Below are positions 1 through 6,527 of a DNA stretch of 8,264 nt, one piece after another; within the stretch, counting starts at the first letter, position 1, and each line of letters starts with the position of its first letter. The position numbers and the translations under genes are program-made. Source of the stretch: Dethiosulfovibrio sp. (GTDB lineage: Bacteria > Synergistota > Synergistia > Synergistales > Dethiosulfovibrionaceae); assembly GCA_028709985.1 (NCBI GenBank), contig JAQUTB010000033.1, positions 2,315 to 10,578 on the forward strand, in the 5' to 3' direction. The notes beneath the pieces are model-generated. The model ran no database searches, was not told where the DNA came from, and saw only the letters and a program-made list of their open reading frames with translations.

Positions 1-632
1 TAGCCTATCTGTCGCCAGGCGCGGAGGAGGCGGCTATCTTCGATCGGTTCGTGGAGATAATGGAGCAGGCCGGGGATAAATACGACGTGGTGGTGTTCGA
101 TACCGCTCCCACTGGACACACACTCAGGCTTTTGACCCTGCCGGAGGTCCTTGAGGTTTGGATAGACCACCTCATAAAGAAAAGGACCAAGGCCATGGAC
201 CTTATGAGGATGGCCGCCAAGTACGAGAAAGAGCTCCAGGAGAAGCTCAAAGAGGATCCCATATTTCAGATCCTCACCAAGAGGAGGGACATGTTTCAGA
301 GGGCGAAGGACCTTCTGACTGACCACGACCTTTCGGTGTTTCACTTCGTCCTGAACCCGGAGAAGATGCCAATACTTGAGACGGAGCGGGCGATAGCCCT
401 GTTGGAGGAGTTCGACATAAAGGTCGGTTCGGTGATAGTCAACAGGATAGTTCCACCTGAGGCAGGAGAGTTTTTCCGTCGCCGAAGGGGGAACCAGGAG
501 GGCCATCTAGCGACCATAGAGGAGAAGTTCGGCAAGTACGGCGTGGTAAAACTTCCCATGTTGGAGTCGGATATTCAGGGCATCGAGGACCTGGACAAGG
601 TGTCCAAGGCACTTGAGGGAATAGAGGATTAA
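1..632 (+). CDS. ArsA/GET3-family anion-transporting-type ATPase, C-terminal part (5' truncated by window)
   Basis: The reading frame is already open at base 3 with no stop, so the gene begins outside the window; an internal ATG at 51 is not the start. About 209 residues are visible. The motif DTAPTGHT falls at visible residues 33-40 and is diagnostic of the ArsA/GET3 group of deviant Walker-A (SIMIBI) ATPases. It is preceded by a PGAEE stretch at residues 5-9, which also fits the family. Further on come a VNRI-P segment and a C-terminal stretch ending in a proline-containing strand and G-x-x-x-L-x-x-L helix, as in the family's final Rossmann strand and helix. The P-loop must lie upstream and cannot be checked. 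Members either drive arsenite efflux with ArsB or act in protein targeting or other roles; no ars genes are visible here, so the biological role is open. Family call is firm. Confidence 0.9.
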   Translation, partial: AYLSPGAEEAAIFDRFVEIMEQAGDKYDVVVFDTAPTGHTLRLLTLPEVLEVWIDHLIKKRTKAMDLMRMAAKYEKELQEKLKEDPIFQILTKRRDMFQRAKDLLTDHDLSVFHFVLNPEKMPILETERAIALLEEFDIKVGSVIVNRIVPPEAGEFFRRRRGNQEGHLATIEEKFGKYGVVKLPMLESDIQGIEDLDKVSKALEGIED

Positions 633-635
633 AAG

Positions 636-668
636 CGGAGGCACGGCCTGTATAGGGCCGTGCCTCCG
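636..668. terminator. Perfect 13-bp hairpin between convergent genes; intrinsic terminator
   Basis: Bases 636-648 (CGGAGGCACGGCC) are exactly complementary to 656-668, with a 7-nt loop. It lies between the ArsA-type gene ending at 632 and the leftward permease gene ending at 672. Read on the minus strand the stem is followed by CTTTTAA, a short U-tract, so it works best as the terminator of the ABC importer operon. Read on the plus strand it is followed only by TAGTTATCG, so its efficiency for the ATPase transcript is less certain. Confidence 0.85.
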
Positions 669-671
669 TAG

Positions 672-1598
672 TTATCGTTCCTCTCTGTAGAAGGGAGTTC
701 CAAGCGAGGCAGGGGCTCCGAACAGGATTCCCTTTCCTTTCCTGATCGAGATTACCAGCAAAACAGTTATGGTGAGGATGTAGGGCAGCATCAGGAGTAT
801 CGGTGCGGAGATGTTGGTTCCTGCTGCCTGGATTCTGAGCTGGCAGGCCTCCACCCCCCCGAACAGGTATGATCCGAACGCTGCTCTGGCCGGGTTCCAT
901 ATTGCGAAGATGACCAACGCCACGGCGATCCAGCCCCTTCCCGCCGACATCCCCTCGGTCCACATGTGGCTGTAGGATACCGACAGGTAGGCTCCACCTA
1001 TGGCTACTATGCCTCCGCCTATCATGGTGTAGACGTATCTTATGGCCACTACGCTCAGCCCCAGAGAGTCGGCCGCCCTCGGGTTGTCGCCAACCGCCCT
1101 GAGGTTAAGCCCCGATTTAGTCCTCCATAGGAACCAGCACAGGAACAGCACCAGGCCGTAGGACAGGTATACCAGCGGGTCGTGGTTGAAGAAGATAGGT
1201 CCTATCACCGGAATGTCCGAAAGAAACGGGACCGGTATCCTGGAAAAGCCGCTTATAAGCTGCCCGACGTAGTTGCGACCAAGTATGGCTGTGACGCCGG
1301 TTCCCAACATGGTCAGGGCCAGTCCACTAACAACCTGGTTCCCTCCCAGGGATACGCAGACGATGGCGTGGAAGAGGCTGAAGAACGCCCCAACAACGAA
1401 GGCCGCCGCCACCCCGAGCCACGGGCTTCCGGTGGCGGATGTGACGGCGAAGCCGGAGAGAGCCCCTAGGAGCATCAGACCCTCCAGCCCCAGGTTCATA
1501 ACGCCGCTCTTCTCAGTGATTATCTCTCCTAAAGTGGCGTAGAGTATGGGGGTCCCACTTCTCACAGCTGCCGCCAGGATAGGTATGAGGATCTCCAT
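672..1598 (-). CDS. BMP-type ABC importer, second permease subunit
   Basis: A 308-residue, very hydrophobic inner-membrane protein of the COG1079 type (BPD_transp_2 fold), the usual length for this subunit. The N-terminal half carries the family signature around residues 15-40 (GTP-ILYATLGEI, then EKSGVMNLGLEG). An NPRAADSLG cytoplasmic loop sits near 172-180, matching the segment that contacts the ATPase in related permeases, and GRGWIAVALVIFAIWNP follows at about 220-236. It pairs with the permease encoded just upstream to form the translocation channel. The ATG at 1598 is preceded by AAAGGAGG at 1608-1615, placed inside the end of the upstream gene, with only one nucleotide between the two genes. 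It is the last gene of the operon and is followed by the hairpin at 636-668. No defects seen. Confidence 0.93.
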   Translation of the reverse strand: MEILIPILAAAVRSGTPILYATLGEIITEKSGVMNLGLEGLMLLGALSGFAVTSATGSPWLGVAAAFVVGAFFSLFHAIVCVSLGGNQVVSGLALTMLGTGVTAILGRNYVGQLISGFSRIPVPFLSDIPVIGPIFFNHDPLVYLSYGLVLFLCWFLWRTKSGLNLRAVGDNPRAADSLGLSVVAIRYVYTMIGGGIVAIGGAYLSVSYSHMWTEGMSAGRGWIAVALVIFAIWNPARAAFGSYLFGGVEACQLRIQAAGTNISAPILLMLPYILTITVLLVISIRKGKGILFGAPASLGTPFYREER

Positions 1599-1599
1599 T

Positions 1600-2664
1600 C
1601 TATACGTCCTCCTTTGCTATTACTATACGGTAACGTCGGAAGAACTCCCCCGCTAGGATGAAAAACAGTATGCAACCTTGAACGACAAGCGTGCTGGCTA
1701 TGGGCAGGCCCATGACGATCTGGAGGGACTCTCCTCCGACCAGTAGGCCTCCCATCAGGAAGGCCACCAGGGCTATTGCGATGGGGTTCAGCCGGGACAA
1801 CCAGGCCACTATTATGGCGGTGTAGCCGAAGCCACCGGAGAATCCGTGTTGAAGCCTGCCCTGTAGTCCTGCGACCTCGGTCATGCCAGCGAGGCCAGCG
1901 ATAGCTCCCGATATAAACATCACGACGACCACGTTCTTCACGTAGTCTATCCCGGCGAAGGTGGCGGCTTTGGGGTTCTCCCCGATAACCCTGATCTCGT
2001 ATCCCCATCTTGTCATCTTAAATACCCACCAGGCCATGAATATGAGGATCGCGGCCAGAATTATCCCGGAGTGGACCCTTCCCCATCCCATCTCCATCAG
2101 CCTGGCAGACTGGGGAAACGGGGCGGTCATGGGAAAACCCAGGCTGGCTGGATCTCTCCAAGGACCGTATACGAAGTAGTCCATCAGATGTATGGCTATA
2201 TAGTTCATCATCAATGTGGTTATTATCTCGTTTACGTTCCATCGGGCCTTTAGATATCCAGCAAAGGCCGCCCATAGTCCCCCTGCCAAAATGGCTAAGG
2301 ACCCCATTGAGAAAAGCATTAAGACGTGGTTGTCGGAGGGAAAGTACCTAGCTGCCGCAGCTGCTGCTATGGCTCCCATGAATATCTGACCCTCCGCACC
2401 GATGTTCCATATGAGCATCTTGAAAGAGAGCGTCACAGCTATTGCTGCCATAGCGAGGGGGATGGCCTTGACCATGCACTCGCTTAGGCCGTAGCTGTCC
2501 CCGAAGGCGGAGTAGTACATCTCACGATAGGCCTCCATGGGCGACACGCCCATCGCAGTTAAGAACACGCCGCTCACCAGGAAGGCCATTACAAGCCCTC
2601 CGACGGGGATGGCTATCTCAAGCCAAATAGGTTGATTGAGCCTTTTCTGGGTCTTGAGTCTCAT
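1600..2664 (-). CDS. BMP-type ABC importer, first permease subunit
   Basis: A 354-residue multispanning membrane protein of the COG4603 type, partner of the downstream permease. Recognisable landmarks are WNIGAEGQ at residues 86-93, NEIITTLMMNYIA at about 145-157, and the cytoplasmic loop GENPKAATFAGI at about 228-239, all typical of nucleoside/BMP importer permeases. A basic N-terminus (KTQKR) precedes the first membrane segment at roughly 17-37. Its start overlaps the ATPase stop by one base (TAATG), and a GGAGG at 2674-2678 gives a well-spaced ribosome site, so the two are likely translationally coupled. No lesions or unusual composition are visible. The substrate cannot be told from the permease alone. 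Confidence 0.93.
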   Translation of the reverse strand: MRLKTQKRLNQPIWLEIAIPVGGLVMAFLVSGVFLTAMGVSPMEAYREMYYSAFGDSYGLSECMVKAIPLAMAAIAVTLSFKMLIWNIGAEGQIFMGAIAAAAAARYFPSDNHVLMLFSMGSLAILAGGLWAAFAGYLKARWNVNEIITTLMMNYIAIHLMDYFVYGPWRDPASLGFPMTAPFPQSARLMEMGWGRVHSGIILAAILIFMAWWVFKMTRWGYEIRVIGENPKAATFAGIDYVKNVVVVMFISGAIAGLAGMTEVAGLQGRLQHGFSGGFGYTAIIVAWLSRLNPIAIALVAFLMGGLLVGGESLQIVMGLPIASTLVVQGCILFFILAGEFFRRYRIVIAKEDV

Positions 2665-4205
2665 TATATAGCACCTCCGGCGTCCTCTATCCTGGTCCCT
2701 GCCATCATCATGCCGATCCTCTCTATCCCAAAGGTATTGGGGTCCTCTATCATTCCCATTATCTTGCCTCTGTAGATGACCGCCATTCTGTCGCTCAGAG
2801 ACAGAAGTTCGTCCAGGTCCTCGGATATGAGGAATATGGCGGCCCCCTTCTCCCTCTCCTCCAGAAGCTGTTCCCTGACGAATCTGGTGGCCGCAACGTC
2901 AAGCCCCCAGGTGGGGTTCATCGCTATAAGGACCTTGGGCACGTCGCTGAGCTCCCGCCCCAACATGAGCTTTTGGATGTTACCTCCTGACAGGTTTCTG
3001 ACAGGGGTCTCAACTGAAGGGGTGTCCACGTTGAAGTCCTTCACTATCCCCATGGCGTGTTTTAAGACCGCCTTCCAGTCTATGAGCATCCCCTTAGCCA
3101 CAGGGCTTCTCCAGTATCTTTTAAGCGTGGAGTTCTCCCTGACGTCCATGTTGGAGACCATGCCTGTTCCCTTGCGGTCCGCCGGTATGTAGCGAACGCC
3201 GCTGTCTATGAGCTTTCTGGGAGGAAGGTCCGTGACCTCCACCTCGTTCAGAAATAGCTTGCCGGAAGTCATCTTCCTGAGCCCAGCCATCACCTGACAG
3301 AGCTCTGTCTGGCCGTTTCCGGCGACCCCCGCTAAGCCCAGTATCTGCCCCTCTCTGAGCTCTAATGACACGTCGTTCAACGCCTTCAGGCCGCGATCAC
3401 TGAGAGCGTTGGCCTGGGATAGGGAGAGAACGATCTTGCCTGGGACGATGTCCTTTTTATCCAACTCCAGGTTTACCCTCCTGCCCACCATCATCTCGGC
3501 GATCTTTTCCTTGCTTGATCCCTTTGTGTCGACGATCCCGACCAGTTTTCCTTTGCGGAGGACCATGACGTTGTCGGATATCTCCATTACCTCGTCCAGT
3601 TTGTGGGATATGAAGATTACCCCTCGTCCCTCTTTGGTCATCCTCTTGACCGTGTGAAACAGGTTTTTTGCCTCCTGAGGGGTGAGCACCGCGGTGGGTT
3701 CGTCCAGGATCAGGACCTGTGCCTTTCGGTAGAGGGATTTTAATATCTCGACCCTCTGCTGTTCTCCTATGGACAGCTGCCATATGATCGCCTCTGGATC
3801 CACGTCCAAGCCGTATTGCTGTGATATATCCCTGATGTCGGATATGATCTTGGCTTTAGGAAGCACCTGGGGAAGTTCGGGCAGCCCTAGGACCATGTTC
3901 TCCCATACAGTCTGGGAAGGGACTAACATAAAATGTTGGTGAACCATCCCTATGCCGGCGGCTATGGCGTCGTGGGGAGATCCGAAGGATAACCTTTTGC
4001 CGTCTATGTCGATGGTCCCGCTGTCAGGGAGGTATATGCCTGAAAGTACGTTCATCAGGGTGGATTTACCGGCCCCGTTTTCGCCTAAAAGCGCCAGAAC
4101 CTCGCCTCTTTTGAGCTGTAAGTCGACCTGGTCGTTTGCCTTTATACCCTGAAAGGATTTTGTTATCCCTCTCATCTCAACCAATAGGGTGCTAGGTTCG
4201 GTCAT
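2664..4205 (-). CDS. BMP-type ABC importer, double-domain ATP-binding protein
   Basis: A 513-residue tandem ABC ATPase (COG3845 type) that powers the importer from the cytoplasmic face. The first domain has all working parts: Walker A GENGAGKST (41-49), Q-loop Q90, signature LSIGEQQ (144-150), Walker B LILDEP (165-170) and switch H201. The second is degenerate: the P-loop reads GVAGNGQTE (293-301) without the lysine, the Walker B D-E pair is replaced by M429-N430, and the switch histidine is E462 (ISEDLDE), although its signature LSGGN (405-409) is kept. This asymmetry is normal for the family and implies one hydrolytic site per cycle pair. The ATG at 4205 follows a GGGGGAAA ribosome site at about 4209-4217. 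It overlaps the next gene by one base. The 101-nt gap to the binding-protein gene holds a terminator. Confidence 0.95.
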   Translation of the reverse strand: MTEPSTLLVEMRGITKSFQGIKANDQVDLQLKRGEVLALLGENGAGKSTLMNVLSGIYLPDSGTIDIDGKRLSFGSPHDAIAAGIGMVHQHFMLVPSQTVWENMVLGLPELPQVLPKAKIISDIRDISQQYGLDVDPEAIIWQLSIGEQQRVEILKSLYRKAQVLILDEPTAVLTPQEAKNLFHTVKRMTKEGRGVIFISHKLDEVMEISDNVMVLRKGKLVGIVDTKGSSKEKIAEMMVGRRVNLELDKKDIVPGKIVLSLSQANALSDRGLKALNDVSLELREGQILGLAGVAGNGQTELCQVMAGLRKMTSGKLFLNEVEVTDLPPRKLIDSGVRYIPADRKGTGMVSNMDVRENSTLKRYWRSPVAKGMLIDWKAVLKHAMGIVKDFNVDTPSVETPVRNLSGGNIQKLMLGRELSDVPKVLIAMNPTWGLDVAATRFVREQLLEEREKGAAIFLISEDLDELLSLSDRMAVIYRGKIMGMIEDPNTFGIERIGMMMAGTRIEDAGGAI

Positions 4206-4230
4206 GGCCTTTCCCCCTCTAAAAAAATAA

Positions 4231-4260
4231 AGTGAGGACGCTCTATATAAGCATCCTCAC
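4231..4260 (-). terminator. Intra-operon intrinsic terminator / attenuator between binding protein and ATPase genes
   Basis: On the minus strand GTGAGGATGC (4260-4251) pairs with GCGTCCTCAC (4241-4232) across a 9-nt AT-rich loop. The tail is TTTATTTTTTT (4231-4221). The single imperfect pair is a U-G wobble on the minus-strand RNA but would be an A-C mismatch in plus-strand RNA, so the structure is built to act on leftward transcripts. It lies between the binding-protein stop (4307) and the ATPase start (4205). Partial termination here would raise binding-protein mRNA above that of the membrane complex. Confidence 0.85.
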
Positions 4261-4306
4261 AACATAATACATCGAAAGACGGCGTTTAGGAAAGAAGTCC
4301 TCGCGT

Positions 4307-5401
4307 TTATTTGGGGATGCTGGCCTCCACGCCCTGAACAAACCAGTCCATGCCCAACATCTCTCCGTCGGACATTTTCTCGTTATCCTTGACCTTGAGC
4401 TCGCCGTTTTGGTCCCATATGGGGCCCCAGAAGACGTCCCATTCGCCGGAGACGATGGCTTTCTTTCTGGATTCGACGGTCTCCACAAGCGACTTTGGCA
4501 CCGCTTCGCTGAACGGGGCCAGGCCGACCATGTTCTCTTTCAGTCCCCACCAAATCTGATCAGGCTGCCATACTCCCTGGGAGACCTGTTTTACCGTGTA
4601 GTCGTACACTGCGCCCCAGTTCCATATAGGGGCGGTGAGGTGCTTTGTCGGGGCAAACTGAGACATGTCGTTGTTGTATCCTATGACGTAGACTCCTGCT
4701 TCCTCGCAGGCCTGTGGGGCTGCGCCGCTGTCGGCGTGCATCCCTATGACGTCGGCTCCCGCGTCTATGAGGGCTTTGGCCGCTTCCTTTTCCTTTCCTG
4801 GGTCAAACCAGGAGAAGAGCCATATTACCTTTACCGTGACGTTGGGGTTGACGCTTCTTGCCCCTAGTGTGAAGGCGTTTATTCCCCTGATGACCTCGGG
4901 GATGGGCTGTGCCGCGACGTATCCCAGTATGTTGCTCTTGGTCATGGCTCCCGCCACTATGCCGGACAGGTATCTGGGCTGATACATTCTGCCGAAATAG
5001 GTTCCCATGTTAGGCGCGGTCTTGTAGCCAGAGCAGTGCATGAAGTAGACGTCGGGGTAGCGTTTTGCCACGTCAAGCATGAAATCCATGTATCCGAAGG
5101 AGTTTCCAAATATGACGTTGGCTCCCCGTCTCACCAGAGTCTCAGTGACCCTGGCGGCGTCGGGGCCTTCCGGCACGTTCTCGACTATGACGCTCTTGGG
5201 CAGATCGGGGTTCTGCTCATGCATGTAGGTCCGTCCCTGATCGTGCATGTAGGTGTAGCCGCCGTCTCCCACAGGGCCTATGTAGATAAAGCCTGTTTTG
5301 ATATCCTGCATCGGGATCATCTTCATGGCGGCTATGGCGCTTCCCGCCACGAGCACCGCCAGAGATAAGGCCAACGCTGCTGCAACTTTGTGTCTTTTCA
5401 A
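4307..5401 (-). CDS. BMP/Med-family periplasmic substrate-binding protein of ABC importer
   Basis: A 364-residue binding protein (COG1744/Bmp fold) that captures the ligand outside the inner membrane. The start is a TTG at 5401: AAGGGGG (5410-5416) sits 8 nt upstream and the protein then opens with MKRHK and a hydrophobic core ending near AIA at residues 22-24, a Sec signal likely cut by signal peptidase I. There is no lipobox cysteine, unlike Gram-positive members, so it is expected to be free in a periplasm. Family landmarks are the GDGGYTYMHDQG turn (45-56), ARVTETLVRRGANVIFGNSF (83-102), YLSGIVAGAMTKS (144-156), VAAQPIPEVIRGINAF (162-177) and HADSGAAPQA (222-231). Characterised relatives bind purine nucleosides or related compounds; the exact ligand here is not readable. 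First gene of the importer operon. Confidence 0.93.
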   Translation of the reverse strand: MKRHKVAAALALSLAVLVAGSAIAAMKMIPMQDIKTGFIYIGPVGDGGYTYMHDQGRTYMHEQNPDLPKSVIVENVPEGPDAARVTETLVRRGANVIFGNSFGYMDFMLDVAKRYPDVYFMHCSGYKTAPNMGTYFGRMYQPRYLSGIVAGAMTKSNILGYVAAQPIPEVIRGINAFTLGARSVNPNVTVKVIWLFSWFDPGKEKEAAKALIDAGADVIGMHADSGAAPQACEEAGVYVIGYNNDMSQFAPTKHLTAPIWNWGAVYDYTVKQVSQGVWQPDQIWWGLKENMVGLAPFSEAVPKSLVETVESRKKAIVSGEWDVFWGPIWDQNGELKVKDNEKMSDGEMLGMDWFVQGVEASIPK

Positions 5402-5409
5402 CGTGAATA

Positions 5410-5416
5410 CCCCCTT
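5410..5416 (-). promoter_or_regulatory. Ribosome binding site supporting the TTG start of the binding-protein gene
   Basis: Minus-strand AAGGGGG ends 8 nt before the TTG at 5401-5399. No ATG in the same frame offers a comparable site, and the encoded signal peptide begins exactly at this TTG, so the rare start codon is accepted. Confidence 0.7.
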
Positions 5417-5447
5417 TTCTTTTAGCGAGGAAAAGTCCTCTTATGCG

Positions 5448-5477
5448 AGTATATCACGTTCGATCCACCTTTTTCCA
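5448..5477 (-). promoter_or_regulatory. Predicted promoter of the ABC importer operon
   Basis: On the minus strand the -10 is TATACT (5453-5448), preceded by TGA to give an extended -10 (TGnTATACT). TGGAAA (5477-5472) lies 18 nt upstream as the -35, matching 4 of 6 consensus bases. Transcription would begin near 5441, giving a leader of about 40 nt. That leader starts with a small 5-bp hairpin (GAGGA 5440-5436 with TCCTC 5431-5427), which might protect the mRNA 5' end. Predicted by eye only. Confidence 0.6.
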
Positions 5478-5496
5478 CGTAGCGCAGAGAGAACGC

Positions 5497-5525
5497 TTTC
5501 CTCTTTGCCGTTGTTTATGTAGAAT
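5497..5525 (+). promoter_or_regulatory. Candidate promoter of gpt
   Basis: TAGAAT (5520-5525) matches the -10 consensus at 5 of 6 positions, with a poor -35 TTTCCT (5497-5502) 17 nt upstream; the start would be near 5532. A rival reading is TTGTTT (5511-5516) with GATAGT (5533-5538) at 16-nt spacing, which would start transcription inside the foot of the leader hairpin. The choice matters for whether that hairpin can act as an attenuator. Confidence 0.35.
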
Positions 5526-5548
5526 TAGGCCTGATAGTTTATGTTCTA

Positions 5549-5576
5549 CTCCCCCTGAAGGATGGGGAGATTTTTT
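5549..5576 (+). terminator. Terminator-like hairpin with U-tract in the gpt leader (possible attenuator)
   Basis: CTCCCC (5549-5554) pairs with GGGGAG (5564-5569) across a 9-nt loop, followed directly by TTTTTT (5571-5576). It lies 7 nt ahead of the gpt Shine-Dalgarno. Only divergent DNA lies upstream, so it is not the end of a preceding plus-strand gene. It may attenuate gpt, block stray antisense-derived transcription, or simply be a leader stem. The 6-bp stem is short but all-but-one G-C. Its 5' arm could also pair with parts of the ribosome site (CTCC with GGAG at 5584-5587). Confidence 0.5.
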
Positions 5577-5583
5577 ATCTTTT

Positions 5584-5589
5584 GGAGGG
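5584..5589 (+). promoter_or_regulatory. Ribosome binding site that fixes the gpt start
   Basis: GGAGGG lies 7 nt before the ATG at 5597. An in-frame TTG at 5582 overlaps this site and cannot be the start, so the protein begins at the ATG. Confidence 0.85.
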
Positions 5590-5596
5590 AATTTCG

Positions 5597-6082
5597 ATGA
5601 GTTCTGAGGATAGATATCATAAGACTTTTACGATATCCTGGGAGCAGATGCAGAGGGACTGCAAAGCCCTGGCCTGGAGGCTTCTTGATCGCAAGTGGGA
5701 GAGGATTATCGGCATAGCGAGGGGAGGGCTCATTCCCGCTGCCATAATGGCCAGAGAGCTTGACGTGAAGCTTGTGGACACTGTTTGTATATCCAGCTAT
5801 ACCATGAAACGACAGGGAGAGCTTCAGATAATCAAGCAGATAGACACGTCCAGCAAGGGGGATGGCTGGCTGATAGTCGACGACCTCGTCGATACCGGCA
5901 AGACAGCCAAGGTCGTCAGGGAGATGTTCCCGGAGGCCCGCTTCGCCACTGTGTACGCCAAGCCCGAGGGGAAGCCCTACGTGGATACCTACGTCACCGA
6001 GGTCAGTCAGGATACCTGGATACTGTTCCCCTGGGATGCCGAGGCCCAGTATTCCGATCCCATAAGCCTGAGAAAAGGTTAG
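5597..6082 (+). CDS. gpt: Xanthine/guanine phosphoribosyltransferase
   Basis: A 161-residue cytoplasmic enzyme that joins xanthine or guanine (hypoxanthine more weakly in known members) to PRPP, giving XMP or GMP. It resembles the E. coli Gpt type along its whole length (E. coli enzyme 152 residues) rather than the Bacillus Xpt type. Landmarks are ARGGLIPAA (41-49, the pyrophosphate-binding loop), DTVCISSY (61-68) leading into the flexible loop, and the PRPP motif VDDLVDTGKT (94-103) with acidic residues D95 and D96. AKPEGKP and the C-terminal QDTW-I--PWD segment, which in this family closes over the purine, are also present. The gene stands alone, divergent from the importer operon, preceded by a leader hairpin and followed by a strong terminator. 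It is the most secure functional call in the window. Confidence 0.95.
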   Translation: MSSEDRYHKTFTISWEQMQRDCKALAWRLLDRKWERIIGIARGGLIPAAIMARELDVKLVDTVCISSYTMKRQGELQIIKQIDTSSKGDGWLIVDDLVDTGKTAKVVREMFPEARFATVYAKPEGKPYVDTYVTEVSQDTWILFPWDAEAQYSDPISLRKG

Positions 6083-6083
6083 C

Positions 6084-6119
6084 AAAAGGCCCGAACGGAC
6101 TTGGCCGCTCGGGCCTTTT
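6084..6119. terminator. Bidirectional intrinsic terminator between gpt and the cupin gene
   Basis: AAAAGGCCCGA (6084-6094) is perfectly complementary to TCGGGCCTTTT (6109-6119), and an inner CGG/CCG pair (6096-6098 with 6105-6107) extends the stem past a mismatch. The A-tract and T-tract give a U-run in both directions, so it can end gpt (stop 6082) and the leftward operon whose last gene stops at 6166. Confidence 0.92.
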
Positions 6120-6165
6120 ATCGATCCCTTATCTATTCCACCATGGTGACGGGAAGCCTATCTCC

Positions 6166-6498
6166 CTACTCCGGCACCATGCAGATGAAGTGGAAGTCCT
6201 CCTCACCGGCCTGAAAACGATGGGCTACCTTGGGAGGTATGTAGAACCATCCGCCCTCTTCCATGTGGAAGGTCTCCCCATCGACCTCGCCTGTGGCACT
6301 TCCCTTGAGTATCAGTCCCCAGTGGGGCCAGTCGTGGCGATGGAGCGGGTTGCCGGTGCTGGCCTTTATGGTGAAATAGCGGACCACGTGCCCCGGCCAG
6401 TCGTTGACGTCCGGGCTGAACACTATCCTCTTTTCCATGGTCGGTCCACTGGCCTTGTGTAGCGGTATGTCCTTAAGAGATCCTGTGTATTTTGTCAT
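6166..6498 (-). CDS. Small single-domain cupin protein, probable metal-binding
   Basis: A 110-residue protein that is essentially one cupin barrel. Motif 1 is present as HRH (residues 53-55) followed by H59 where the usual motif has glutamate, then G66. Motif 2 reads GGWFYIPPKVAH (82-93), supplying H93. Four histidines (53, 55, 59, 93) could therefore bind a metal. The start chosen is the ATG at 6498, with AAGGGG at 6507-6512 spaced 8 nt; an upstream in-frame ATG at 6546 lies inside xdhC and has no comparable site. The gene follows xdhC after 29 nt and is last in its operon, before the shared terminator. Cupins this small may be enzymes, ligand sensors or binding proteins; no specific reaction can be assigned. 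A link to molybdenum hydroxylase or purine metabolism is inferred only from position. Confidence 0.8.
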   Translation of the reverse strand: MTKYTGSLKDIPLHKASGPTMEKRIVFSPDVNDWPGHVVRYFTIKASTGNPLHRHDWPHWGLILKGSATGEVDGETFHMEEGGWFYIPPKVAHRFQAGEEDFHFICMVPE

Positions 6499-6506
6499 GT
6501 CCTCTT

Positions 6507-6512
6507 CCCCTT
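6507..6512 (-). promoter_or_regulatory. Ribosome binding site that decides the cupin start
   Basis: Minus-strand AAGGGG lies 8 nt before the ATG at 6498-6496. A closer GAGG (6504-6501) is only 2 nt away, too near to serve. This supports the 110-residue protein over a 126-residue version starting inside xdhC. Confidence 0.65.
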
Positions 6513-6527
6513 CCCTTCTCAGCTGGT

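Noticed and set aside
439..963. Long minus-strand open frame across the ArsA-type gene end and the permease end
   Set aside because: It is rich in Pro, Arg and Gly without any recognisable motif, overlaps two secure genes and runs through the terminator hairpin.
3300..3340. Missing P-loop lysine in the second ATPase domain as a possible inactivating mutation
   Set aside because: The second domain of this ATPase family is normally degenerate at this and the Walker B and switch positions, so it is not a lesion.
4206..4306. Small gene in the gap between binding protein and ATPase genes
   Set aside because: Short frames there have no ribosome site and the space is taken up by the terminator hairpin and its T-rich tail.
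5582..5596. In-frame TTG at 5582 as the gpt start
   Set aside because: It overlaps the GGAGGG ribosome site. The ATG at 5597 is correctly spaced from that site, and the family similarity begins after it.
5402..5596. Purine riboswitch in the divergent intergenic region
   Set aside because: I looked for the conserved three-way-junction core elements on both strands and did not find them. The predicted importer leader of about 40 nt is also too short to hold one.
6139..6148. Palindrome CACCATGGTG downstream of the cupin gene
   Set aside because: It is a 10-bp palindrome beyond the end of both convergent genes, with no repeat or partner nearby; chance is the simplest explanation.
5785..6462. 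Long plus-strand open frame overlapping gpt and the cupin gene
   Set aside because: It is a shadow of gpt in another frame and of the cupin on the opposite strand. It crosses a perfect terminator and its sequence is low-complexity and unlike known folds.
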